This document shows positions 22,688 through 34,302 of a DNA stretch of 64,000 bases, piece by piece. The stretch is from the NCBI RefSeq assembly GCF_030052815.1, contig NC_079496.1, positions 42,557,593 through 42,621,592 on the forward strand, read 5' to 3'. The notes under the pieces were generated by a model, which was given only the letters and a program-made list of their open reading frames with translations, had not been told where the DNA came from and ran no database searches. The DNA is from Hevea brasiliensis (lineage: Eukaryota > Streptophyta > Magnoliopsida > Malpighiales > Euphorbiaceae). The translations under genes were made by a program, and so were the position numbers. Each line of letters starts with the position of its first letter. Within the stretch, counting starts at the first letter, position 1.

Positions 22688-24774
22688 TGTTAGTAGTATG
22701 CCCTAGAGCATATCATTTAGTATGTATCTTGAACATGTTTTATTAATAAAAGGCATTTTCACTTTTCTGTTTACATAATATATTTATGTGTAATAGAAAA
22801 GGTCCATTAATATTTGTTAGAAATATTATTCTTAACTTGTTAAGAATATGAGTGACAATATTTTTAGCACAAAGTATCATAAATGGGTTCACAATCAAGG
22901 ATACTTCACAATAAGGACATGACTTATCCAGAAAGATTGTAATCATGTTTGTTCCCAAGTTATTTATAGGAGATGTAAATAAGATGGAATGGTGAGTCTC
23001 ATGCCATATAACAAACATGATAGGCCCCTATACATGATAAGTAGGTCGAACCAGTGACATTTATGACAAGCACATGGAGTTTACTCTTGTCAATACATTG
23101 TCATAAATCATATCAGTGCATATAATCTTTAGACCTAAGATAGCACAGTTATCTTGTATATAGGTGATTTGAGTTTGATACTGCTTTCATACTTGCACTG
23201 TGTATGGGTATATGGACATGTGTTGGCTCCTACTAGTTATATATGGAGGTAGGTGTTGATCAAGATAGAATCTGTTACCCTAAGTAAATAGGGATAAAAT
23301 CCTATGTTCATTTAATTATTCTTGATGTTTCAAGTTCCTGGCCAGGATTGATAGATTTAATCAGAAAAGAGTTTCTGATGAGAAAATCTTTTTAATCAAG
23401 AACTAGAATTAAAAGAGAACATAATATTCATAGCAAATGGGGTTTGACATAAACCATGACTCCAGCTCGAATTGGAGTTTTGTAATAGAGAGATTCTAGT
23501 ACATGGTAACATATGATTATAGGTTCATTTAAGGTAAACCTCATTACTGATTGGGTGGCCATGGCATGCTATGCTAGGTGTTAACCATGGTCTATGAGGT
23601 GCATAAAATGATTTAGAGAAATAATTTATAGTAAAAAAGAGTTCTGATGATAATAAAAGTTGATATCATGTCTCATTGCCAATTAGTGATGAGCCTAGTA
23701 AGTCACATGCATACACAAGTAATCACCAAATTAAGTTTAATTGATTAATTAAATAGGTTTGGTTTGCAATTAGATTGCAACGTCCCTAACATGACTTGAA
23801 ACCAAATCTAGGTTATTGGATGTATAATATAAGCTAAATTTATATTTAAAGTGTTTAAATATGAATTTAATTAATGAAAAATTAATTAATAGAGATTAAT
23901 TAATTTATTTATATTTGATATAAATTGATTAGAAGAAGAGAAATAATTATTTTAGTTGAAAACTCAAAATTAAGACATAGGGGTATTTTGGTCATTTCAC
24001 AGGGTGACATGTGGCACCATGAGATGGTGACACATGGCACTACACATAGGCTTGCCATATGTCTTTTAATCCTGTAAGATGATTAAAGTCCAAATTAAAT
24101 ATAGGTTTGACACTTGGCACAATGTGATTGGGTCAATTAAACCTAGAGCCAATCAGAAGGTGACATGTGGCAAGGGTTTTAAGTGGTGACCTAGCTATAT
24201 AAGTATAAGGATGAAAGAACAAAAACATAAGCTATTGTTATCTCTTTGGTGCCACCACCTTTGAGTTCCTCATCCTCTCTTCTTCTTTATCTCTCAACAA
24301 TTCAAAGAGATTAGTCAACAATCTCTTGAATTAAAAATACTAGAAATTGTTTCTAATGTCTTGTTTACATCTGTAATCTCTCAAAAGGTAAAACCTAATT
24401 TTCTAATTGATAGAAAATGCTTTAGAAGCTGTTCAAGTGGTTGCCATAGGTGATCTTGGTGTAGAAAAGCTAGAGGGATAACATCTGGGGTCATAGGCGC
24501 ATCCCAAAGGTGCCAAACACACTACAGTGCATCAAAAAGGTTGGTGCACTTGTTCTTAATCTAATATAGGGTTCTAAAGAATTAATCAGTTAATTCTAAA
24601 ATGTTAAATGACAAATGCAGATCCAAAATATATTAAAAGAGTTTTAATATGTTATTTATCATTGAAATCAAATGGATAAAAATAAATCTTACATGATGCA
24701 CGTGACCCTAGAGGGAAAAATTATTGAATTCAATGATCTAAACTTGTGTTTTTCATGCTTCCACTCATTCAATT
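22688..24774 (+). repeat. Copia A 5' LTR, about 2.09 kb
   Basis: Starts TGTTAGTAGTATGCCC and ends ...ACTCATTCAATT just before the primer site. Near-identical LTRs occur at 25758-27845 and, inverted, at 49746-51855. No coding potential. It includes AT-rich ATTAATTAA tracts and a TATATAAG box near 24197 that could be the promoter, about 570 bases before the LTR end. Confidence 0.88.
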
Positions 24775-24786
24775 GGTATCAGAGCC
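24774..24786 (+). other. Primer binding site of copia A (tRNA-iMet)
   Basis: TGGTATCAGAGCC, complementary to initiator Met tRNA, overlaps or abuts the last T of the LTR. Confidence 0.88.
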
Positions 24787-25037
24787 ACTATATTGCAATT
24801 TAGATTGTTGATTATATGATTTAATTGTGTGGTTTGATCATAAGATGATAGATCCATTGCTGGTTGCAAAGGAAAGGTGGCAGCATGGTGATGAACACCA
24901 ATGGTGCACACACTTTGTGGTTTCCAATGGTGTGCGCAAGGTTTGGGTTTTTGAATCTATAATTGTTGTATGATCTAAGGTTCATCCTATGACTAATTAA
25001 AATGTTTAATTAGGTGTTTTAATCACACAACTAAATT

Positions 25038-25275
25038 TTGATTCAAATCTGAATTTTAAAAGTTGTTTGAATGTGATTCAAATCTGAATTTTTAAAAGTT
25101 ATTTCAATGTGATTCAAATCTAAATTTTTAAAGTTGTTTGAATGTGATTCAAATCTGAATTTTTAAAGTTGTTTGAATGTGATTCAAATATGAATTTTTA
25201 AAGTTGTTTGAATGTGATTCAAATCTAAATTTTTAAATTTGTTTGAATCATATTCAAATCTAGATTTTTAAGTTG
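25038..25275 (+). repeat. 35-37-bp tandem repeats in copia A leader, about six copies
   Basis: Units of GATTCAAATCTGAATTTT, then AAAGTTGTTTGAATGT, repeated five to six times. Each contains ATTCAAA and TTTGAAT in inverse order, so each unit can fold on itself. Parts of the same array remain in element B at 28108-28177 and 42834-42890. The rest of 24787-25757 is non-coding leader. Confidence 0.85.
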
Positions 25276-25757
25276 AATATGAGATATTCAATTTAATTTA
25301 AGTATATATGTTTTATTTAATTGTTAAATAGTGATATGCATGATGGATGATCATGGACTATAAAAGACCAACGTGATTGGATTTATTTCTTTATGTTTCT
25401 TTATGTTGTAAATTAATTAATTTATTTTAATTTGTTTTAGGCACGTATTATTAAGGTTGTAATAATTTTTGGGTTGTAATTTCATTTATTTAGTTCTTGT
25501 AAATTCCCCTTGGCATGCCAAGGATTACTATGTAATTGGATTGCAACAAGAACAAGAAGGTCAAGAGCATTGGTGGGACAAGTGGGAGGAATTCAATATC
25601 AAGTGCTGATTATGTACTACTTCAGCAACTCTAGTAATATGAATGAATGTAATGCACCTAGGAATGCCCTGATTTAATTCTTGGTGGCTCAGAATTGAAT
25701 TCCTTAGAAAAGTCCATGATCATACCATATTTATTTATTATCCATGAATGCATGAGA

Positions 25758-27845
25758 TGTTAGTAGTATGCCCTAGAGCATATCATTTAGTATGTATATT
25801 GTACATGTTTTTATTAATAAAAGGCATTTCCACTTTTCCGTTTACATAATATATTTATGTGTAATAGAAGAGGTCCATTGATATTTTGTTAGAAATTCTA
25901 TTCTTAAGTTGTTAAGAATATGAGTGACAGTATTTCTAGTACAAAGTATCATAAATAGGTTCACAATCGAGGATAGTTCACAATAAGGACATGAATTATC
26001 CAGAAAGATTGCATTCATATTTGTTCCTAAGTTATTTATATGAGATATAAATAAGATGGAATCATAAGTCTCATGCCATATGACAAACATGATAGGCACT
26101 TATACATGATAAGTAGCACATGGAGTTTACTCTTGTCAATGTATTGTCATAAATCATATAAGTGCATACAATCTTTAGACCTAAGATAGCACATTTATCT
26201 TATATATAAGTGGTTTGAGTTTGATACTACTTTCATACTTGTACTGTGTATGGGTATATGGGCATGTGTTGGCTCCTACTAGTTATATATGGAGGTAGGT
26301 GTTGATCAAGATGGAATTTGTTCCTCTAAGTAAATAGGGATAAAATCCTATGTTCATTTAATTATTCTTGATATTTCAAGTTCCTAGACAGGACAGATAA
26401 ATTTAATTAGAAAAGAGTTTCTGATGAGAAAATCTTTTTATCAAGAACTAGAATTAAAAGAGAACATAATATTCATAGCAAATGGGGTTTGACATAAACC
26501 ATGACTCCAGCTTAAGTTGGGATTTTGTAACAGAGAGATTCTAGTGCGTGGTAACATATGATTATAGGTTCATTTAAGGTAAACCTTATTACTGATTGGG
26601 TGGCCATGGCATGCTATGCTAGGTGTTAACCATGGTCTATGAGGTGCATAAAATGGTTTAGAGAAATCATTTATGGTAAGAAAGAGTTCTGATGATATTA
26701 AGAGTTGATATCATATCTCATTGCCAATTAGTGATGAGCCTAGTAAGTCACATACATACACAAGTAATCACCAAATTAAATATGATTTAATTAATTAATT
26801 AAAGAACTTAATTGATTAATTAAATAGGTTTGGTTTGCAATTAGATGGCAAAGTCCCTAGCATGACTTGAAACCAAATCTAGATTATTGGATATATAGTA
26901 TAAGTTAAATTTATAGTTAAAGCATTTAAATATAAATTTAATTAATGGGAAATTAATTAATAAAGATTAATTAATTAATTTATATTTGATATAAATTGAT
27001 TAGAAGAAGAAAAATAATTATTTTGGGTTGAGAACTCAAAATTAAGTCACAGGCATTTTTGTCATTTCACAGGGTGACATGTGGCACCATGAGGTGGTGA
27101 CACATGGCACTGTACATAAGCTTGCCATATGTCTTTTAATCATGTAAGATGATTAAAAATTAAGATTAAATATAGGTTTGACACTTGGCACAATGTGATT
27201 GGGTCAATTAAACCTAGAGCCAATCAGAAGGTGACATATGGCATGGGTTTTAAGTGGTGACCTAGCTATATAAGTGTAAGGATGAAAGAACAAAATACAA
27301 CCAGTTGCTGCTTCCCTTTGTGCCACCACCCTTGAGGCTGCCATTCTCTCTTCTTCTTTATCTTTCATCAATTCCAAGAGATTAGCAAACAATTTCTTCA
27401 ATTAAAAATACTAGAAATTATTTCTAGTGTCCTGTTTACATCTTTAATCTCTTAAAAGGAAAAACTTGATTTTCTAATTAATAGAAAAAGCTTTAGAAGC
27501 TGTTCAAGGGCTACCATAGGTGATCTTGGTGTGGAAAAGCTAGAGGGACAACATCTGGTATCCTAAAGACACATCCCAAAGGTGCCAAACACACTGTAGT
27601 ACATCAAGAGGTTAGTGCACTTGTTCTTGATCTAATCTAGGGTTCAAAAATTAATCTGATTAATTGTAAAATCTTAAATGGCAAATATAGATCCAAAAAC
27701 ATATTAAAAGAGTTTTAATATGTTGTTTATCATTGAAATCAAATAGATGAAAAATAAATCTTGCATGATGTATGTGACCCTAGGTGAAAAATTTTTGAAT
27801 TCAATGATATAAACTTGTGTTTTTCATGCTTCTGCTCCCTCAATT
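25758..27845 (+). repeat. Copia B 5' LTR, about 2.09 kb
   Basis: Same limits as the A LTR (TGTTAGTAG ... CTCAATT), with scattered substitutions. It is followed by a decayed primer site (27846-27857, AGTCTTATAGCC instead of GGTATCAGAGCC). Confidence 0.88.
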
Positions 27846-28174
27846 AGTCTTATAGCCACTATATTTGCCATTTAGATTATTCAATATGAGATTTGATTGT
27901 GTGATTTGATCAAAAGTTGATCAATTCATTGCTGGTTGGAATGAACAAGGTGGCGATATGGTGGAGTGCACCATGGGTGCACATGGTTTGGCTCCTCCCA
28001 TGGTGTGCACAAGGTTTGGCTTTTTAATTTGCAATTGTTATATGATCTAAAAGCTCATCCTATGTCTAATTAAATTGTTTAATTAGAGTTTTAATCGCAC
28101 ATAAATTTTGATTCAAATCATAATTTTAAAAATTGTTTGAATGCAATTCAAATATGAATTTTAAAAGTTGTTTG
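27846..28174 (+). other. Copia B leader, first part
   Basis: Collinear with the A leader (24775 onward): CATTGCTGGTTG, the TGGTGTGCACAAGG pair and the start of the ATTCAAAT repeats. It ends at an illegitimate junction to G2 LTR sequence. Non-coding. Confidence 0.7.
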
Positions 28175-29677
28175 AATGTGTGAGTTAGGGTTTGGGGTGA
28201 AAAAATGGGATTTTGACCGTGTGATGATGAAAATAGGTTTTAATGGTCAATTAGTGACCATTTAGTTCTGTTTAAATAAAAAATGAAGTGTGTTGAGTGA
28301 TGGATTTGGGTTTGGTGTGGCTGCCATTAGAGTGACCTGCAGAATTGGAGTGACCTGCAGAATTGGACTTGAGTCCAGTTGGTTTGGGCAGCCATAACTT
28401 GAATTGTAGAGGTTCAATTGGTGCAAGGCCAATTGGACATGAAACTAGACACATAATGGCACAACTTTGGTGAAGAAACCATGCCCATAAAACCAAACCT
28501 AGTGGACCAAAAGCTTGCCCTAATCCGGGTGATCTGTAGTCTGCCTGGGCAAAATAATCAAATGAACAGTGTTTGGTCATTTGGCCATAACTCAGTGTAG
28601 AATTGTCCAATTGACTTGAAATTTTACCAAAAACAAGCTGAGATATATACCAACAACTTTCATGAAGAAACCTAACCCAAATTATGACCAGAACCTGTCC
28701 AACAAGTGAGTGGCAGTCACTATTCATTGCACTATAGATATGGTCAATCCAGAAATTCTGGACAGAATTTCAATCCGGCCAGTTGTGGTTTTTAGACCAT
28801 AACTTGTGCTAAAAAACTCCAAATGGAGTGATTCAAAAAAGGAAATTCAACTAAACAAAATAAGGAACAACTTTTATGTTGATCATTTTGCCAAATTCCC
28901 ACTGTAAAAATGACCAATGGAACAGTAAAAATGAAGCATGAAAACTGAAAATTTTGTTCAATTAACATTAAGCTTAGAAATGGTATGGGCATCCAATACC
29001 AACAAATTTTGAATGCAAAATGTGGTATGTTGGGAGTATTAAAACCAATGTACCTATTGTCTATGCAAAAGTCAACATTTTGGTTGACTAATAAGGTGAA
29101 TAGTAGCACAAAAACTTGAAATTCAAAAATTGTAAAAACTCAAAAGTGTAAAATGCCCTAGTATACCTAACAAGATTGGTTTGGATAGCTTGGCATGCCA
29201 ATAGGGTTCTATTAGCAGTACTACATATGGCTTCATGCCATTCTGTGTTTCATGGCTCCCATGCCATTCTGTGACATAATAGCCTTTGGCTATGTTATTT
29301 GAGTTTATATACTTGGGTTTAACCCTGATAATTGTTACAGCTTATTAGTTGTTCTGTTGCACACCGGGAGACACAATGTGACCGATGGTGTGATGGTCCG
29401 TGGTACTTAGTACCCAGTGCTAGTTTACCCGTTTATCCAGTCTAGTCAATTAGTATGGGTTACTCGGGCAATAATAATAAACCTTACTAAATTTTAAGTG
29501 AATAATACTGCAAATAATACCAGAAATCAAGTCTACCAAAAAATGAAATCATACATTCTGCATAATTATTTTATTTTATTTTATTTTATTTTATTTTATA
29601 TTATCACCACTAAACATAATTGCTTAGAGCGTCGCTTTTGCCATGCACAGGTACTGGAGGCCTAGTTGGGGAGCCCA
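28175..29677 (+). repeat. G2 5' LTR, first surviving part
   Basis: Collinear with 39963-41449 of the 3' LTR. Contains three CATAACT modules, a (TTTTA)n run longer than in the 3' LTR, and a decayed hairpin (29610-29627, one mispair). A 151-residue minus-strand open frame (28272-28727) is only LTR DNA; the 3' LTR copy of it is broken. Confidence 0.88.
29673..29677 (+). repeat. Target site duplication GCCCA (left copy)
   Basis: Repeated at 33584-33588 on the other side of the solo LTR. The uninterrupted G2 3' LTR has GCTCA at 41450-41454. Confidence 0.88.
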
Positions 29678-32600
29678 TGTAACACCCCTAAGTTCGGTAG
29701 TGCATTCTACTGTTCCGGTGACCAGTGTTGTCCGGACAGCTAGGATGCCTAGAACTACACTTCGTTATGATTAAGGAGACATAAAATAATGAAATATAAG
29801 AAAAGAAAATACAAGAAAAACAAAGGAAAAATAATAGCAAAGAAATGTAACCAAGTTAAGCGAGCCGAGAACCCTAGCGATGGGTGACCGCACCGAGAAG
29901 TCACGACGTGGACCGTTGACTAGCCCTGGACCGCGGGGACCCTGAAAAATATTTTTAGGACTGAAATAAATATTTAATGAAGTATAAATATCATTAGAAA
30001 TATCAAAGAAAAATTAAATAATTAGTACAAAGAAAAGTGAGAAATCGAAAAACGGACAAAACCCGGTGTTACCGAAAAATCGGGAATGCAACCTGAACAG
30101 GGGCATTGTGGTCATTTGACAGCCCGAATTGTCTTTTGACCTAAATGTCCATTAAAAATAAAAAATATTACACTTGGAAAATATAATGAAAAATTAAATT
30201 AGTGGTACCTAATATAAATAGCAAAAATGGGGAGTTAAATGTGGGAAAATGAAATTTATGAATAAACTAATATTAAAGGCCCTTAGCGCTCCACTCACCC
30301 ACCAAAGTGGACCACTTATTCATCAATTTGGACCAGCAGATTGTCATCTTCCTCACTTCTCAAAATTTCAGCCGTGAACCTCCATTGAAGATACTCCATG
30401 GCCAAAGCTTAACCTAGCCATGCAACCATGATTTAGCCACATTTTTCACTAGCTTCCTTCACAAAAACTGTTCTACACCACTTGGGCAGTAGATAGGCAG
30501 CAAGAAGACCAAGTTTTGGAGAGGTTTTGAAGAATTTCCAAAGTGGTAAGTTTGTGTTTTTTATTATTGTTTAATTAAAGTTTGTAAGGATGTTATGGGT
30601 GTTTGATTTAGGGAGAAATTTTTGAGGTTTGATGTTGAATGGGGATGTGTACTTTTGGCAGCCATGGAAACACTTTGAAGGCAGTTTATTTTTGCTTGTA
30701 AATGATGAATTAAATGATTGATTAAATGTATATTGTATAGGAAATTGTTTGGGCGATGTATACTTAGTATATGTAAATGTGAATTGAAATTTGAAGCTTG
30801 GAAATTAATGGATTGTAAATGCACTAATGCGGCAGGTTGTTGACTCTTGAAGAATGCTGGAATTCATGCTTGGTTTATGGTATATTAATGTTGACTTGTG
30901 TTGGATGTTATGGCAGTTTGAGTGTATATATGGTGTTGTGAAGTTGGACATGAAAAAAATGTTATGGTTAGGTGCTTGAATTGTTGTAATTGAGTTGAAA
31001 ATTTCTGCACTTTATGGTATATGTTGAATGTGATTATAAGCTGCCAAAATGACCTATAATATGTTGTAAATTATGTTTAGGTTATGGTACAACCAGAATT
31101 GACTTGAGTGTTGAGTTTGGTAAGTGTTAGGAGTGATCCTTGATGTGTATGAAAGAAATACAATAATGCAGTTTGAGTTTTAGGCCTATAACTTTAAGTG
31201 TGTAGCTCCAATTGGTATGAGACCAATTAGAGGTGAAACTAGGCACAAAATGTGCCAACTTTCATGAAGAAAGCATGCAAAAATTCTGCTTCCAAGGTAG
31301 CTTGAAAAATGACCAAATCCGGATTAAGTGCAAATAAGGCTTGAAAATTGACTATTTGGGCAACAGTAAGTGTTTAGGCCATAACTCACTCAAAACAGGT
31401 CCAATTGATCTCAAATTTTGACCATGAATAGTTAAGGCTCATATCTACAAGTCTTATGAAGACACCAAAGCCCAAAAATGATCATAAGCAAGTCAAACAG
31501 CTTGTACAAGTTCGGGTCCAAAAACTGGCTGAACCTAAAGTGACCTAAAGTGACCTAAAGTTACCAATTTTGATGCACTTTGACCAGCAATAGTAAAATG
31601 ACCATAACTTGGTCCACATAACTCGGAATGACCTAAAAATTTTCCCCGCGTGCAATAAGACATAGATCTATAAGTTTTTAGTTTTGACCGAAACCCGAAA
31701 ACCGAGGGAACTAGGTCGTCCGGCTAGGTCAAACTAGTATCCCAGAATCCAGCAAATTGCAAGAAAATGCAAGATACATGGAAATTAATTTGGTAACATG
31801 TACCAACCCTAAAAGACTATCGAATGTGACATATTGGTAACCTTAAAACCTAATTCACCTAGAATGCATTGAGGGTCGACATATTAGGTTGACTAAGCAA
31901 ATAATAGAATTTAGTAAATTAATTATCAAGCATTATCGTTAGAGACAGTTTAATTAAGTACTGAAACACTTCAAATTGTGTTTCTTAGTTAGCAAAGACT
32001 CAGGGAAAGGGAAGGAAACACTGAGTCAAGACCAGGAGACAGTTATCAAAGGTTTGTGCACAACAGTTATTTCTTTTGAATTTTTCAATTGAAATAAATT
32101 ATGACTATTTGTATATTATTGTTTTCAATTATGGAAATGTGTTTGAATGGATACTTATTGCTTGAAAAGCATTATAAATCGTTTGAAACTGTGGAAAAAT
32201 TGATTTAGTGTGATTTGTGAAAATTTGAAGTTAATTATGAATTGTGTTGCCATTTTGTGAATGAACTTATGACTTAGAAATTTATTGGATTCTCACGAAT
32301 CATTTGAATAAAATGTTTGGAATTGATTTTGTGTTCACACTTAGCATGACAGTATCATATCATTCCTTCTCCATTTATGGGGTTGTGATCGTTTATTTTC
32401 CTTCTTCATTTATGGAGTCGTGATCGTTCATTTTTCTCCCTCTCTGGTTTACTAGTTGAGGTGATAGGATGAGTACTCATGATATAGCTAGCTCCCTTCC
32501 TCATTGATTTCGATTAGTGGGGTTGTGATTGCTTTGTCGTGGTGTACAACGCGGCATTGATCGGAAATTTTGTGTCATGGCTTAAGTTGTGAATGAATTG

Positions 32601-33583
32601 GCAACACTGTATTCTTAAATTATTCGACTAAATTGTGTTATTATGCGATTTGATAATTTGTGGAATGGAGTTTAAATTCTTATTGACATTCACTGTCTTT
32701 TGAATTTAACCATGTTTTGACTATTGAGATTTATTGTGATATTGTGAATTGGAGTTTAAATTCTTATTGACATTCACTGTCTTTTGAATTTAACTATGTT
32801 TTGATTACTGAGATTTAATGTGATATTGTGTTAAATTCCTTATGACACTCATTTTCTTGAATTTAACTATGGTTTTATGTATCCATCATTTATATGATTT
32901 ATGAAATTTGATTTAAAGTTGTATTTGTTAATGTTGTGCACTACTGAGACATTGTCTCAGCGATAGCTTTCCATTGCTGTTGCAGGTAGACAGACGGACA
33001 AGGCTGCAAACTAGGCTGCTAGTGCATTCAGCGAGAGATCATCGGGTATATTGAGTATACCACATTTCGCATTTTATACTGTAATGTATATTCACTGTAT
33101 GTATATATTGTTCTTGGTTTTGAGCAGTTGTAAATTAAAATTGTACATTGAAGTTGTAAAGGAAATTATGAGTATTTTGACTTGTAAAAATTGCATTAAC
33201 TTTCTTTTATCTCAGTCTTTGAAAAATTATTGTGGATTTGAGTTGAAAAAGAAATTGTGTTGTTTAACTGTTGAAGTGGAGATTGAGAATTATATTGAAG
33301 TGCTTTTACAGGTTTTCTGAAGAACTGTTTTATCCAAAATACAGATGGCACTCTGCCAAAATTTTTACAGAAATTACTAATAGTCTAAATGTGTTAACTT
33401 TTTCAAGTCAGTTCACAAAAAGTTTTTAACACCAGTAAATAGTGCTCACCACTGTAAAATGAAGTAAGAAAAGTTTTAAAATCCCTTATAGTGTATTTAA
33501 TGGGTTATCAGTAGACGAAGTTGGTAATTCATTAGGTATACTACGGGATCATGTTATGCCTTGCAGAGGGGTAGGGTGTGATA
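29678..33583 (+). repeat. Solo LTR of family 1 (G1 type), plus strand, 3906 bp
   Basis: Runs from TGTAACACCCC to GGGTGTGATA (the last dinucleotide is TA where G1 has CA). It has five-base direct repeats GCCCA on both sides and no internal region, so it is a solo LTR left by recombination between two LTRs. It carries the spaced CATAACT modules (31184, 31379, 31602) and the family-1 hairpin at 32944-32960. No genes; the open frame 33051-33320 has no domain. Confidence 0.92.
32944..32960 (+). other. LTR hairpin, family-1 form CTGAGAC/GTCTCAG
   Basis: CTGAGACATTGTCTCAG forms a 7-8 bp stem. It is followed by CGATAG and, 25 bases on, TTGCAGGTAG. It occupies the same place as CTAAGCA/TGCTTAG in the other families, with different sequence but kept pairing. 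Confidence 0.7.
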
Positions 33584-34174
33584 GCCCAGCAGACATCAGA
33601 CGGGGTGAGCCTTTAGAGCTGCATCTGGGGTCTAGAGTCACCTCATATCTGCACTGCATATGATAGGACATTAGGACTATAGGTGGCCATTTTGTATTTT
33701 TGCATTTTGTATTAGTTTGGATTGTAGCTATAAACTCCTGTAATTATGCATTAATGTAAATATATGAAATTTCATATTATTGTGATTTTCTGCATAATGT
33801 ATACTGATAAATGAAATGTTGAGAATTATTTGTGAATATGCTTCAAGTGATGAAGTGAACAGAAAGGTTTTGAAAATAGTATTGTGATTTGAGATTGAGA
33901 TTTTGAGTTTGACTTGAATTTGTATAATGGAGTTTGGATTTGGAAATTATTTTGGAAGTGTTTTTAAACAGGTTCAGAAGAACTGTTTTTCCAATTTACA
34001 GCCAGCACTCTGTTGGATTTTTTTATAAAATTTGCAGATAAATTCAGATTTATCAAAAGTGAAAATAAATGAATTATAAAGGGATAAATTGTAATAGAAA
34101 CATAAATTGGTGCTCCGGCACACTGAGTGGCATAATTTGCTCGGCTACACTATAGACGGGTAAGAGGTGTCACA
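33584..34174 (+). repeat. G2 5' LTR, second part (with right GCCCA duplication)
   Basis: Starts with the duplicated GCCCA (33584-33588), then continues collinear with 41455-42039, ending in GGTGTCACA at 34174. Confidence 0.9.
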
Positions 34175-34179
34175 TTTAG

Positions 34180-34191
34180 TGGTATCAGAGC
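34180..34191 (+). other. Primer binding site of G2 (tRNA-iMet)
   Basis: TGGTATCAGAGC, five bases after the LTR end, complementary to initiator Met tRNA. Confidence 0.92.
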
Positions 34192-34302
34192 ATCGGTTTA
34201 GGCATTTCTAGGCCTAGATAGAGTACATACTATTGCATTGCATTTGTAAATGTTAAGGTGACACTGATGCAGATCTATTTGTTTTCTTATTTTAAATAGG
34301 AT

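Larger units (their letters stand above)
22688..25757 (+). mobile_element. Copia element A (Angela/Tork-like): 5' LTR and leader only
   Basis: LTR, primer site and about 1 kb of leader, after which an LTR of the same family (element B) begins at 25758. The body of A would lie beyond B, outside the window. B's leader copy at 43260-43385 reads straight through the point where A is interrupted (GCATGAGATG), which shows that B was inserted into A. The left target flank is GGTTG (22683-22687); its partner is not in the window. Confidence 0.75.

Noticed and set aside
28272..28727. 151-residue minus-strand frame
   Set aside because: Lies in the G2 5' LTR over CATAACT modules; the 3' LTR copy is broken by stops and differences are not codon-like.
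34180..34191. tRNA gene at TGGTATCAGAGC sites
   Set aside because: Only the 12-base primer complement is present (also at 6181, 24774, 54350); no cloverleaf.
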